A stretch of DNA of 64,000 bases from Chryseobacterium oryctis (GCF_025971925.1 NZ_JAPDHV010000002.1:368003-432002), one strand, 5' to 3'. Shown: positions 8,111 to 16,887, counted from the first letter of the stretch. Translations and numbers: made by a program. Notes: generated from the sequence alone by a model not told the origin.

Positions 8111-9346
8111 ATGATGAAAACAACAACACTTTACAGACCGGTAGGCGAAAAGGAGATGGTGTTAATTATAGAAAGTAATTACAAAAAATTTCCTCCCAGA
8201 TTAGAATGGCAACCTATATTTTATCCAGTCTTGGATGAAGATTATGCTTCAGAAATTGCCGAAAAATGGAATACAAGAGATGAATTTGGAAACTATCTCG
8301 GATTTGTTACCAAATTTGAGGTATTGGAAGAAGTTATTAATCGATATCAAGTACAAAATGTTGGAGCAAAAAATCATAATGAACTGTGGATTCCTTCGGA
8401 AGAATTAGAAACATTTAATCAGGCAATTGTCGGGAATATTGAAGTGATAAAAGTATTTATAGGGAAAGACTTTAAAAAACCAGTAAATACTGAACTAGAA
8501 GATTTATTATTAAACATAAAAAAACTCACGATGACAAATAAAGGTATGGCAAAAGATACTTTAGAAATCTTAGCCAGAAAATATTATATAAACGAACAAA
8601 ATGAAAGAATAAGTATAGAAAACGAACTCGAAAATAGCAAAAAAGGGACAGTTTTATTTTCATCAGAACAACTTTCTGAAATGAAAGAAAAAGAACTTCC
8701 CAATACAAACTTTGAAACTAAATTTGAAGTCTGGAAATGCAGTTCTGTGAAAGCTATTTTACAATTAGCAGAAGAAGAAAATCAGGAAAAAATCATGTGT
8801 CTGAATTTTGCTTCTGCAAAAAATCCGGGAGGAGGTTTTATCAATGGGGCAGAAGCTCAGGAAGAAAGTTTGGCGAGAACTTCAGGCTTGTATGAGACTT
8901 TGCTTCAGGGTTGGGAATATTACGAAACACATCGAGCAATGACGTCTTGTTTTTATACAGATATGATGATTTATAGCCCGAAAGTTCCGGTTTTCAGAAA
9001 AGATAAAGGAGAATTGTTATCGAAACCTGTTTTATGTAATTTTATTACTTCTCCGGCAGTGAATGCAGGAGTCGTAAAACGTCAAGAACCGCAAAGAGAA
9101 GGTGAAATTTTTGGAGCGATGGATGTAAGAACCGATAAAATGTTGGCTTTAGCTTTACATCAAGGTAACGAAACCTTAATTTTAGGAGCTTGGGGATGTG
9201 GAGTTTTCAAGAATGACCCAAAAGAAATTGCAGAGCTTTTCAAAAAACATCTTCACGGAAAGTATAAAAACAAATTTAAAAGAGTTGTTTTTGCTATTCT
9301 TACAAAGAAAGAGGAAATGATAACACCTTTTGAAGAAATAAAATGA
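8111..9346 (+). CDS. Fusion of a small ADP-ribosylation-linked domain and a PARG-like domain
   Basis: A 411-residue protein. Residues 1-120 match a small stand-alone family often labelled 'ADP-ribosylation/crystallin J1' (TTLYRPVGEKE at the start, FPPRLEWQPIFYPVLDEDYA, ELWIPSEELE). Residues about 140-405 are the TIGR02452/DUF2263 microbial PARG-like macrodomain. It has the PARG signature GGG-x7-QEE (Gly240-242, Gln250-Glu252), so it should hydrolyse ribose-ribose or protein-linked ADP-ribose. It starts four bases after the macrodomain gene and its stop overlaps the next ATG. A second ATG at 8114 is equally possible. The fusion ties the poorly known N-terminal domain to ADP-ribose removal. Confidence 0.85.
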   Translation: MMKTTTLYRPVGEKEMVLIIESNYKKFPPRLEWQPIFYPVLDEDYASEIAEKWNTRDEFGNYLGFVTKFEVLEEVINRYQVQNVGAKNHNELWIPSEELETFNQAIVGNIEVIKVFIGKDFKKPVNTELEDLLLNIKKLTMTNKGMAKDTLEILARKYYINEQNERISIENELENSKKGTVLFSSEQLSEMKEKELPNTNFETKFEVWKCSSVKAILQLAEEENQEKIMCLNFASAKNPGGGFINGAEAQEESLARTSGLYETLLQGWEYYETHRAMTSCFYTDMMIYSPKVPVFRKDKGELLSKPVLCNFITSPAVNAGVVKRQEPQREGEIFGAMDVRTDKMLALALHQGNETLILGAWGCGVFKNDPKEIAELFKKHLHGKYKNKFKRVVFAILTKKEEMITPFEEIK

Positions 9347-10254
9347 AAATGGATAGACTACTTCTTGCCTCAAAATCTTTAACAGGAGTTTCTATTGGTG
9401 ATGCATTTGGAGAGAGCTTTTTTGCAGAAGAAAGATTGATTAAAACCTATATTCATCAAAGAATTATTCCTGAAAGCTCACTGGACTTTACGGATGATAC
9501 GATTATGGCGATTGCTGTTTTTAAATCGTTGGAAAAATTCGGAGAAATAAATCAAGATTTTTTAGCAGAAGAGTTTACAAAAAATTATTATTTAGATATT
9601 AACAGAGGTTACGGACCATCAATGCATCAATATTTTAGAGCTGTAAAAAATGAGGAGAGTTGGAAAGAAATTTCCTATTCAAAATTTGAAGGACAAGGTT
9701 CAATGGGAAATGGAGGAGCAATGAGAGCAGCTGTAATTGGAGCATATTTTTATGATGATTTAGTTCAGCTTAAAAGAAATGCAGAGCTTTCATGCGAAGT
9801 TACTCATGCTAATAAAGAAGCCATTGAAGGAACGAAAGCAATAGCTTTGGCAGCAGCTTTTGTAATTCAGGAAAAATTAGGATTGATACAATTGAATAAA
9901 CAGGATTATATTCAAGTCATCCAAAATGAATTGGATGATTCTGATATGAAAAGTAAATTGAATAAGGCAATGTATTTGGATGGAAATCCAAGTATTGAGT
10001 TGTTGGTAAAAACTCTTGGAAATGGCACAAAAATGACAGCTCAAGACACTGTTCCAATTGTAATCTGGATGCTTTCGAGATACAGAAAAAGTTTAGAAGA
10101 ATGTCTTTGGAATACAGTTTCAGCTTTAGGAGATAGAGATACAACTTGTGCTATGGTCGGAGGAATTACTATTTTATGTTGTGACAAAGAAACAATTCCC
10201 GATTGGATAAATAATGTTGAAAGTTGGAAAAATAGCAAATTTTATGAAAATTGA
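9343..10254 (+). CDS. ADP-ribosylglycohydrolase family protein (first copy)
   Basis: A 303-residue ARH/DraG-fold hydrolase, predicted to remove ADP-ribose from protein side chains or metabolites using two Mg ions. Metal ligands are visible: [10 protein letters not shown] (15-24), FTDDT (Thr50, Asp51, Asp52) and, near residue 265, [13 protein letters not shown], equivalent to the usual Gx[13 protein letters not shown] segment is also conserved. The C-terminal motif has GDRDTT where GxDTDTT is usual, a mild departure. The start overlaps the previous gene by four bases (ATGA), and the end overlaps the next gene by 11 bases. A second, diverged ARH at 11553 suggests different linkages or substrates. 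Confidence 0.92.
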   Translation: MKMDRLLLASKSLTGVSIGDAFGESFFAEERLIKTYIHQRIIPESSLDFTDDTIMAIAVFKSLEKFGEINQDFLAEEFTKNYYLDINRGYGPSMHQYFRAVKNEESWKEISYSKFEGQGSMGNGGAMRAAVIGAYFYDDLVQLKRNAELSCEVTHANKEAIEGTKAIALAAAFVIQEKLGLIQLNKQDYIQVIQNELDDSDMKSKLNKAMYLDGNPSIELLVKTLGNGTKMTAQDTVPIVIWMLSRYRKSLEECLWNTVSALGDRDTTCAMVGGITILCCDKETIPDWINNVESWKNSKFYEN

Positions 10255-10750
10255 ATTAATAAAAAGTGATATCACTAAGATTGAAGCTGATGCAATAGTT
10301 AATGCAGCAAATTCATCTTTACTTGGAGGTGGAGGAGTTGATGGTGCGATTCATCGTGCAGGAGGAAAGCAGGTTTTGGAAGAATGTCAGGAAATAAGAA
10401 ATCGACAAGGAAAATGTAAAACAGGAGAAGCGGTAGTAACAACAGCCGGAAATCTCCCTGCAAAATATGTCATTCACACTGTTGGACCAATTTGGAACGG
10501 AGACGAAGAAAAAAACTCAAAACTTCTGGCAAATTGCTATCGAAATTCAATGAATTTAGCAGAAAGTCTTGATAGTAAAATAATTGCTTTTCCGAATATC
10601 AGTACAGGAGTGTATAAATTTCCAAAGGAACAGGCAGCAAAAATAGCCGTTGATGAGGTAAAAAATTTCAAATCAAAAAACATTGAGAAAGTTATCTTTG
10701 TTTGTTTTGATGATGAAAATGAAGAGATTTATAAAAAATTATTGGGATAA
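10244..10750 (+). CDS. O-acetyl-ADP-ribose deacetylase, MacroD-type macrodomain
   Basis: A 168-residue single macrodomain. The ATG at 10244 is preferred over 10214 because it gives the canonical MacroD N-terminus and only an 11-base overlap with the ARH gene. Motifs are [19 protein letters not shown] (19-37), [22 protein letters not shown] and [12 protein letters not shown], all diagnostic for the YmdB/MacroD class. This class hydrolyses O-acetyl-ADP-ribose and mono-ADP-ribosyl-glutamate/aspartate. The product of sirtuins is O-acetyl (or O-succinyl) ADP-ribose, and the next gene encodes a sirtuin, so the pair forms a logical pathway. Confidence 0.94.
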   Translation: MKIELIKSDITKIEADAIVNAANSSLLGGGGVDGAIHRAGGKQVLEECQEIRNRQGKCKTGEAVVTTAGNLPAKYVIHTVGPIWNGDEEKNSKLLANCYRNSMNLAESLDSKIIAFPNISTGVYKFPKEQAAKIAVDEVKNFKSKNIEKVIFVCFDDENEEIYKKLLG

Positions 10751-10866
10751 TAATTTCAAAAACTTATACTCTTTGTTGAGTGAAACGTCTTTGCTAACTT
10801 AAAAACGAGAGTCTAATCAAAAAACTTTGCGGACTTTGCGTTAAAATAAATTACAGAAACAGAATA
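10751..10866. other. Only sizeable gap within the ADP-ribose operon
   Basis: 116 bp without a gene. It includes a CTTTGCGGACTTTGCG stretch (10825-10840), a type of short repeat that recurs between genes in this group of bacteria. No TAnnTTTG promoter and no operator copy are visible, so transcription probably continues from 5206. Confidence 0.4.
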
Positions 10867-11553
10867 ATGAAAAAATTAACCATATTAACCGGCGCAGGAA
10901 TAAGTGCCGAAAGCGGAATAAAAACATTCAGAGGCGGAGACGGTCTTTGGGAAAATCATAATATAACAGATGTGGCAAGTCCGGAAGGATGGCGAAAAGA
11001 CAAAGCTTTGGTTTTGGAATTTTATAACCAGAGACGTCGTCAGCTTCACGAGGTTCAGCCCAATGAAGCACACAAATTATTAGCAGAACTGGAAAAACAT
11101 TTCGAAGTTCAGATTATCACTCAAAACATCGATGATTTGCACGAAAGAGCAGGTTCTACCAATATTCTTCATTTGCATGGTGAACTATTTAAATCTTGTT
11201 CTTGCAACAATAAAAACCTGATTTATGAACAAAAAGGAGACATCAATATCGGAGATAAAGCGGAAGATGGAGCGCAACTTCGCCCTTTTATCGTTTGGTT
11301 CGGAGAAGATGTTCCATTGATGAAACAAGCAACCAAATTAGCAAAAGAAGCAGATATTTTCATCGTAATCGGAACTTCTTTGCAGGTTTATCCTGCGGCG
11401 GGATTGCTTCATGATATAAAAGATGATTGTCTTTTGATAGTTATCAACCCAAATGAAACAGGCTTCGGATACGGGCAAAGAGCGGTTGTAATGAAAGAAA
11501 CGGCTACTCAGGGAATGAAACAGCTGTTTGATAAATTAGTAAATCTAGCCTAA
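10867..11553 (+). CDS. cobB: NAD-dependent protein deacylase, class III sirtuin
   Basis: A 228-residue sirtuin that consumes NAD to remove acyl groups from lysine and releases O-acyl-ADP-ribose and nicotinamide. Motifs are GAGISAESGI (9-18), TFRGGDGLW, TQNIDDLHERAG, the catalytic HLHGEL (His104), VWFGE and GTSLQVYPAAG. Tyr53 and Arg56 (YNQR) match the residues that give class III sirtuins (SIRT5, CobB) affinity for succinyl/malonyl lysine. Only a Cys-x-Cys (CSC, 111-113) is visible; the second zinc-ligand pair of E. coli CobB is absent, so zinc binding is doubtful. Its stop codon overlaps the ATG of the next gene. It is the only gene in the operon with a broader housekeeping role elsewhere. 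Confidence 0.94.
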   Translation: MKKLTILTGAGISAESGIKTFRGGDGLWENHNITDVASPEGWRKDKALVLEFYNQRRRQLHEVQPNEAHKLLAELEKHFEVQIITQNIDDLHERAGSTNILHLHGELFKSCSCNNKNLIYEQKGDINIGDKAEDGAQLRPFIVWFGEDVPLMKQATKLAKEADIFIVIGTSLQVYPAAGLLHDIKDDCLLIVINPNETGFGYGQRAVVMKETATQGMKQLFDKLVNLA

Positions 11554-12491
11554 TGAAAAATGCTGTAAAATCCGGGATTTTTGGGGTTTGTATTGGAGAT
11601 GCTTTAGGTGTTCCAGTGGAATTTAAGAAAAGAGAAGATTTAAAAAAATCTCCTGTTACAGATTATTTAGAATATATGTCTTGGAATCAACCAAAAGGAA
11701 CCTGGAGTGATGACAGTTCATTAACACTTTGTTTAGCTGATGAATTAACGAAAGGATATGATTTAGAAAAAATAGGACAAAGTTTTGTAAAATGGGTAAA
11801 ATACGGACATTGGACAGCCCACGGAAAGCTTTTTGATATTGGTGGAACAACGAGACATTCTATTGCAAGATTAATAAAAGGAGAAAGCCCCAAATTTTCA
11901 GGAAATATTTTTGAAGAAGATAATGGAAATGGTTCTTTGATGAGGATTCTTCCCTTATCTTTTTATCTTAAAGATGAAGAAAATATTGATAAAATATATT
12001 CTGTTGTAAAAGAAGTTTCATCTATTACACATGCTCATTTTCGTTCTGTTTTTGCTTGTTTTATTTATGTAATTTTCGCTATTGAGCTTATCAAAGGAAA
12101 GGATAAAAAAGAAGCATATAATTACATGCAAAATATTATATTAAAGTTTGCTGAAAAAGAAGGATTTAACCCAATTGAAATAGCTCTTTTTGAAAAAATT
12201 TTAAAGAATAGTATTTCAGATTATCCTGAAGATGAAATTAGAAGCAGCGGATATGTTCTTCACAGTTTGGAAGCCTCTTTATGGTGTTTTCTTAACTCAA
12301 AAAGCTATTCGGAAGCGGTTTTAAAAGCAGTGAACTTAGGAGAAGATACCGATACAACGGGAGCCATCACAGGAGGTATCGCAGGAATTTACTACGGATT
12401 TGAAAATATTCCTCAAGAATGGATAAATGAGTTGGTTAGGAAAGAAGATATTGAAAAACTGTGTGAAAAATTGGAAAAGAAATTAATGTAA
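11553..12491 (+). CDS. ADP-ribosylglycohydrolase family protein (second copy)
   Basis: A 312-residue DraG/ARH-fold hydrolase. Metal-site motifs are complete: CIGDALGVP (13-21), GTWSDDSS (Ser52, Asp53, Asp54) and GEDTDTTGAITGG near the C-terminus. An NGNGSLMR segment is also present. It differs strongly from the ARH at 9343: only the metal motifs match, so it is not a recent duplication. It should remove ADP-ribose from a different acceptor such as Arg, Ser or a nucleic-acid base; which one cannot be told. The start codon overlaps the sirtuin stop (TAATG), and the KptA gene begins 11 bases downstream. Confidence 0.93.
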   Translation: MKNAVKSGIFGVCIGDALGVPVEFKKREDLKKSPVTDYLEYMSWNQPKGTWSDDSSLTLCLADELTKGYDLEKIGQSFVKWVKYGHWTAHGKLFDIGGTTRHSIARLIKGESPKFSGNIFEEDNGNGSLMRILPLSFYLKDEENIDKIYSVVKEVSSITHAHFRSVFACFIYVIFAIELIKGKDKKEAYNYMQNIILKFAEKEGFNPIEIALFEKILKNSISDYPEDEIRSSGYVLHSLEASLWCFLNSKSYSEAVLKAVNLGEDTDTTGAITGGIAGIYYGFENIPQEWINELVRKEDIEKLCEKLEKKLM

Positions 12492-12502
12492 AAACACAAA
12501 TT

Positions 12503-13045
12503 ATGAACGAAGCACAAAAGAAAAAAATAAGCAAATTTCTAAGTCTGATTCTTCGGCATCAACCTGAAACCATCAATTTAATATTAGATGAAAACGGCTG
12601 GGCAAACATTGAAGAATTAAGATTGAAATCTGCTAAAAATAATATACATTTCACTTTGGAAGAACTCGATGAGGTTGTGGAAACCAATGATAAAAAACGT
12701 TTTATTTTTAATGAAGATAAAACGAAAATAAGAGCCAATCAGGGACATTCGATTGATATAGATTTGGCATTGAAGCCACAGCAACCTCCCGAATATCTTT
12801 ATCATGGAACGGCAGAAGCTAATATTTCTTCCATTTTAGAAAAAGGAATCGAAAAAAGAAGTCGTCAACATGTTCATTTGAGTCAGGATAAGGAAACTGC
12901 AGCTAAGGTTGGAATGCGTCACGGAAAACCTAAAATTTTGACTATCAGAACAGGAAAAATGTTTGAAAACGGAATTGTATTTTATCTTTCAGAAAATAAT
13001 GTCTGGCTGACGGATTTTGTGGATAAAAAATATATTTCAAGATGA
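12503..13045 (+). CDS. kptA: RNA 2'-phosphotransferase (KptA/Tpt1 family)
   Basis: A 180-residue enzyme that moves an RNA 2'-phosphate to NAD, giving ADP-ribose 1'',2''-cyclic phosphate and nicotinamide. The N-terminal winged-helix-like half begins SKFLSLILRHQPE and holds Arg18-His19. The C-terminal ART-like half has YHGT (100-103) and RQHVHLS (Arg121). Together with an Arg near residue 77 these fit the R-H-R-R active site of the family. Family members can also cap RNA or DNA 5' ends with ADP-ribose. No tRNA ligase or polynucleotide kinase lies nearby. The neighbouring macrodomains and phosphatase could process the cyclic phosphate product. The stop codon overlaps the ATG of the next small gene. 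Confidence 0.94.
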   Translation: MNEAQKKKISKFLSLILRHQPETINLILDENGWANIEELRLKSAKNNIHFTLEELDEVVETNDKKRFIFNEDKTKIRANQGHSIDIDLALKPQQPPEYLYHGTAEANISSILEKGIEKRSRQHVHLSQDKETAAKVGMRHGKPKILTIRTGKMFENGIVFYLSENNVWLTDFVDKKYISR

Positions 13046-13262
13046 GTAGAGCTGTATGTCCTAATTGTAATAGAAGTTTTGAATTTAATATAGCCATAGA
13101 TTGTTTTTTAAGAGTACGAGAAAAAAAATTGATAATAAACCAGCTATTTGCGTTTGGAATTATAAGAAAACTTGTCCACATTGTAATACGGAATTGAGAA
13201 TGAAAATTGGAGGTCAAGGAGAAAATAACGGTAAATGGTTTGTATTTATTCCCAAAATATGA
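13042..13262 (+). pseudogene. Frameshifted small zinc-ribbon protein gene
   Basis: The ATG at 13042 overlaps the kptA stop (ATGA). The frame encodes MSRAVCPNCNRSFEF with a CxxC knuckle and runs to an A8 tract at 13121-13128. From there the frame +1 base gives DNKPAICVWNYKKTCPHCN with a second CxxC, then ends at TGA 13260-13262, overlapping the next ATG at 13259. One extra A in the tract would join both halves into a 73-residue protein with two CPxC knuckles, a zinc ribbon. Coupled starts and stops at both ends argue that the intact gene is or was real. A -1 ribosomal slip on the A-run, polymerase slippage, a sequencing indel or true decay would all fit. Confidence 0.65.
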
Positions 13263-14014
13263 AAAGAACATTAGCGATAGGAGATATACATGGAGGATTT
13301 AAAGCCTTAAAACAAGTTTTGGAAAGAGCAAATGTCATGAAAAATGATAGATTAATTTTTCTTGGAGATTATGTCGATGGCTGGAGCGAATCTTCCCAAA
13401 TTATTCAGTTCTTAATTGAGCTTTCTGAGGAACAGGAATGTGTTTTTATCAAAGGAAATCATGATGCTTGGACCGAAGATTGGCTTTCTTTCGGAAACGC
13501 TCCTGATGTTTGGCTTTTCAATGGTGGAAAAAGCACTGTTGATAGTTATTCCGGATATTCTTTGGAAGAATTGGAAATTCATTTAGAATTTTTTGAAAGG
13601 ATGAAAAACTACTATGTAGATGAAGAAAACCGTTTGTTTATTCATGCGGGATATTCGTCTATGCATGGTCCCGAAAAAGAAGTTTATTCCAGTAATTACC
13701 GATGGGACAGGACACTTTGGGAAACTGCTGTCGCAATGGACAAAAAACTTTCAAAAAATTCGGAACTATATCCAAAAAGATTGCTTTTATATAAAGAAAT
13801 TTTCATTGGTCACACTCCGACTTTGCATTTAGGAATCAAAGAACCAATCAACAAAGCTAATATTTGGAATTTAGATACAGGTGCAGCTTTCACGGGTTCA
13901 TTAACAATTATGGATATTAATACAAAAGAATTTTGGCAAAGCGAACCGCTTCCAATTTTATATCCTGATGAGAAAGGAAGAAATGCAGATAATATGAGCG
14001 CAAAGACAATTTGA
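13259..14014 (+). CDS. Calcineurin-like metallophosphoesterase
   Basis: A 251-residue cytoplasmic phosphatase. I chose the ATG at 13259, which overlaps the preceding frame (ATGA); a start at 13235 would add eight residues. All metal motifs of the PPP/ApaH-like family are present: GDIHGG (Asp9, His11), LGDYVDG (36-41), KGNHDAW (65-71), an HAGY segment and GHTP. The two-metal site could remove a terminal phosphate from ADP-ribose 1''- or 2''-phosphate, the KptA-derived compounds, or from a protein or dinucleotide. Substrate is inferred from context only. It is the last gene of the operon. Confidence 0.9.
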   Translation: MKRTLAIGDIHGGFKALKQVLERANVMKNDRLIFLGDYVDGWSESSQIIQFLIELSEEQECVFIKGNHDAWTEDWLSFGNAPDVWLFNGGKSTVDSYSGYSLEELEIHLEFFERMKNYYVDEENRLFIHAGYSSMHGPEKEVYSSNYRWDRTLWETAVAMDKKLSKNSELYPKRLLLYKEIFIGHTPTLHLGIKEPINKANIWNLDTGAAFTGSLTIMDINTKEFWQSEPLPILYPDEKGRNADNMSAKTI

Positions 14015-14239
14015 ACTTTTTTATAAACCAAAAAGAATATATTTAAAGGTTTAACCATCTGCTCCATTTGCACAATCTGCGAGAGAAAAAATTAAGTGCA
14101 AACTTTGTCAATCTGACGAAGGAAGAATCTCAAGTTAGATAATATAGATTCTTCACTCCACTTCGTTCCATTCAATACTAAAAAATAAGCAATCAGTATC
14201 CAAACTTTGAGTAATTTTAAACCTTGAAATATTACTTCA

Positions 14240-15967
14240 ATGAAACTGAAATACCTCTTATTTTCTTTCGCTTCGTCTTTGTTTTTTGCTCAAACTCAAT
14301 TTCAGACTCCTTTTGAAAAAGGAAATGGTAATCAAACCGTTACCTATGATGAAATGAATGTTTATTATCAAAACTTGGAGAAAAACTTTAATACAATTCA
14401 ATATCTGAAAAAGGGTGAAGATGACAACGGAAAACCAATTTATGTGGCTGTTTTTAATCCTTTCCCTGAAAAAGATTTAAATCAGTTAAGAAAAGAAAAG
14501 GCTATTTTGTTTATCAACAATGGGATTCATCCGGGAGAACCGGACGGAATTGATGCAACGATGATGATGATGAGAGATTTAGCGACAAAGAAAATAAAAA
14601 CTCCACAGAATTTTATTGTTGCTGCAATTTCAGCGTATAATGTGAGCGGAATGCTGAATCGTAATTCGTTTTCAAGAGCCAACCAGAATGGTCCTGAACA
14701 ATATGGCTTCAGAGGGAACGCCAGAAATTATGATTTGAATCGGGATTTTATAAAAGCAGATTCCAAAAACGCCAGAAGTTTTCAGGAAATTTATCAATGG
14801 CTGAAACCTGATGTTTTTATCGATAATCATGTGAGTAACGGAGCGGATTATCAGTATACTTTTACTTACATTTCTACCTTTAAGGAACGTTTGGGAAATG
14901 TTTTGGGCGAATATTTCCACAATGATTATCAGGTAAGGAATCTTGAAGATTTAAAGAAATTGGGTTACGAAAGTACACCTTATGTGAATATTCATGGAGA
15001 TATTCCCGAAGTTGGTTTCGCATCGTTTGAAGATTCACCCAGATATTCTACAGGATATACGTCATTATTTAATTCTTTGGGAACCGTTCCTGAAACACAC
15101 ATGTTGAAACCTTATGACAAAAGAGTTGATGCAACGTACAAATATATGCTCGTAAATCTCCAAAATTTAGACAAAGATTATAAAAAAATAAAACAGCTTC
15201 GAATTGAAAACTTAAAGCAATATCAGGCAGGAATGCAGTACGGAATTCGATGGAAAATAGATTCTACACAATATTCCATGATGGATTTTAAAGGTTTTGA
15301 AGGAAAGTACAAACCAAGTGAAATTTCCGGGAAACCAAGACTGTATTATGACAGAAATAAACCTTTCACCAAGAGCATAAAACTGTTTACAACAGCAGTT
15401 CCTACAGGTTATATTACAATTCCGAAATATTATGTAATTCCGCAGTCGCAATATCGTGTAATTGAGGAATTTAAAAGAAATCAGATTCAAATGGAAATGA
15501 TTCAAAAGGATAGTACAATTGCTGTTGAGACTTATAAAATCAAAGATTTTAAAACCGTTAAAAGTCCTTACGAAGGTCATTATCTTCATTTTGAAACAAA
15601 AGTTGATAAATTGAATAAAAATCTGACTTTTTCAACAGGAGATTATATTGTTTCAACCAATCAGGAAGGGGTAAAGTATATTATTGAAACGTTGGAACCG
15701 GAAGCGTTGGATTCCTTCTTCAACTGGAATTTCTTTGATGGTATTTTATCACAAAAAGAATATTATTCGGCATATATTTTTGAAGATACAGCTGCAGAAT
15801 TATTGAAAAAAGATAAAGATTTAAAACAAAAATTTGAAGCTAAAAAATTATCCGAAAAGGGGTTTGCAGAAGACGGTAATGCTCAGCTTGATTGGGTTTA
15901 CATGAATTCTCCTTATTTCGAAGATAAAACTTTCAGGCAATACCCTATTTACAGAATTGTACTGTAA
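14240..15967 (+). CDS. Secreted M14-family zinc carboxypeptidase
   Basis: A 575-residue protein with a signal peptide (LLFSFASSLFFAQTQ). The peptidase domain occupies roughly residues 30-320. Zinc ligands are in GIHPGEPDG (HxxE), and a later His lies in IDNHVSNG. Substrate-site residues are in RNYDLNRDF, and the catalytic Glu is probably in VPETHML. A C-terminal beta-rich extension of about 230 residues follows. It probably trims peptides in the periplasm or outside the cell. It has its own upstream region and a terminator directly downstream, and is not part of the ADP-ribose operon. The specific substrate is unknown. Confidence 0.9.
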   Translation: MKLKYLLFSFASSLFFAQTQFQTPFEKGNGNQTVTYDEMNVYYQNLEKNFNTIQYLKKGEDDNGKPIYVAVFNPFPEKDLNQLRKEKAILFINNGIHPGEPDGIDATMMMMRDLATKKIKTPQNFIVAAISAYNVSGMLNRNSFSRANQNGPEQYGFRGNARNYDLNRDFIKADSKNARSFQEIYQWLKPDVFIDNHVSNGADYQYTFTYISTFKERLGNVLGEYFHNDYQVRNLEDLKKLGYESTPYVNIHGDIPEVGFASFEDSPRYSTGYTSLFNSLGTVPETHMLKPYDKRVDATYKYMLVNLQNLDKDYKKIKQLRIENLKQYQAGMQYGIRWKIDSTQYSMMDFKGFEGKYKPSEISGKPRLYYDRNKPFTKSIKLFTTAVPTGYITIPKYYVIPQSQYRVIEEFKRNQIQMEMIQKDSTIAVETYKIKDFKTVKSPYEGHYLHFETKVDKLNKNLTFSTGDYIVSTNQEGVKYIIETLEPEALDSFFNWNFFDGILSQKEYYSAYIFEDTAAELLKKDKDLKQKFEAKKLSEKGFAEDGNAQLDWVYMNSPYFEDKTFRQYPIYRIVL

Positions 15968-15973
15968 AAAACA

Positions 15974-16009
15974 AAAGACGTTTCAATGGAGAAACGTCTT
16001 TCTTTTTAT
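15974..16009. terminator. Bidirectional terminator between convergent genes
   Basis: AAAGACGTTTC (15974-15984) and GAAACGTCTTT (15991-16001) form an 11-bp hairpin with a T-rich stretch on the plus side and A-rich on the other. It serves the peptidase gene and probably the convergent cupin gene. Confidence 0.8.
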
Positions 16010-16887
16010 TTTGGTAAACCTCTTTTTAAAGCAATTTCAGCTCGTTTGATGGCGATTTTTTCTTTCCAATCCATATATTTCTTCTTGAAATTCTTCTTCA
16101 TTATGTCATCAAATTTACGTTGAACGGTAAGGTTCCATAAAGAATGTGCTTTTACTGCCCAAGATTTGTCCCAAGCTCTCAAAGAAATAGAGAAACTTCC
16201 GTCAAGGTACTTCATCCAGTGCCACCATCCTGTAGGCATAAATAAAGTGTCTCCGTGCTCAAGGAAGCATTCGATACCTTCTACACCATCTAATGCAGGG
16301 AATTTTGTGAAATCTGGATTTTCAATATCATAATCTTCTAAAGCATACGTTGCATAAGGAATTTGATATAATCTTTCTTTCCATTTATAATCGAAAAGAA
16401 GAATATGTTTTCTTCCGTTAAAATGGGTGTGGAAAATATGAGCCATATCGATATCGAAGTGAAGGAAGGTTACAGAACCTTTTCCTCCGAAGAACATGTT
16501 TGGATATTTATCTAAAAATCCACCCATTAATTCTTTTGGCGAAATATAATCTTCTAATAATTTAGGAGCAAATTTTATAGGGTCAAAAAGGAAAATTCTA
16601 AGATCGGTCGGCTCTCTTTGAATAAGATCTATATAGTCTCCGAATTTCATTTTAGAAGCAGAAGCATTTATAGGAGCCGAAGGATCGGCTTTAGAACTAT
16701 CATAAAGTGGAACTTCAATATCTCCAACAACTTCCTTCATGTATTCCATTGTCCATTTCTGATAAGCGGGCCATTTTCTAGCCATGTTTTTGATGACAAC
16801 GGGCTTTCTAGGTTTTAAATATTTTTCTATAAATTCTTCTTGAGTAATATCATCAACAACATCTATAGGCTTTAAAATAATTCCCAT
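16006..16887 (-). CDS. Cupin-like (JmjC/FIH-type) 2-oxoglutarate oxygenase
   Basis: A 293-residue protein of the cupin_8 family, related to asparaginyl/lysyl hydroxylases. The N-terminal segment PRKPVVIKNMARKWPAY is the usual family start. The iron facial triad is visible: HFDIDMAH (His-x-Asp) near residue 145 and the distal His in GWWHWM near 220. A Lys in GRKHILLFDY probably binds 2-oxoglutarate. It likely hydroxylates a ribosomal or other protein, but the substrate is unknown. It is a single-gene unit, convergent to the M14 peptidase gene and divergent from the receptor-like gene at 17186. The C-terminus is basic (KKNFKKKYMDWK...). Confidence 0.88.
   Translation of the reverse strand: MGIILKPIDVVDDITQEEFIEKYLKPRKPVVIKNMARKWPAYQKWTMEYMKEVVGDIEVPLYDSSKADPSAPINASASKMKFGDYIDLIQREPTDLRIFLFDPIKFAPKLLEDYISPKELMGGFLDKYPNMFFGGKGSVTFLHFDIDMAHIFHTHFNGRKHILLFDYKWKERLYQIPYATYALEDYDIENPDFTKFPALDGVEGIECFLEHGDTLFMPTGWWHWMKYLDGSFSISLRAWDKSWAVKAHSLWNLTVQRKFDDIMKKNFKKKYMDWKEKIAIKRAEIALKRGLPK

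Noticed and set aside
5701..14014. A DarTG-type or other ADP-ribosylating toxin-antitoxin system
   Set aside because: Macrodomain and ARH 'antitoxin-like' genes are present, but I found no DarT-like toxin with an ART motif in the operon.
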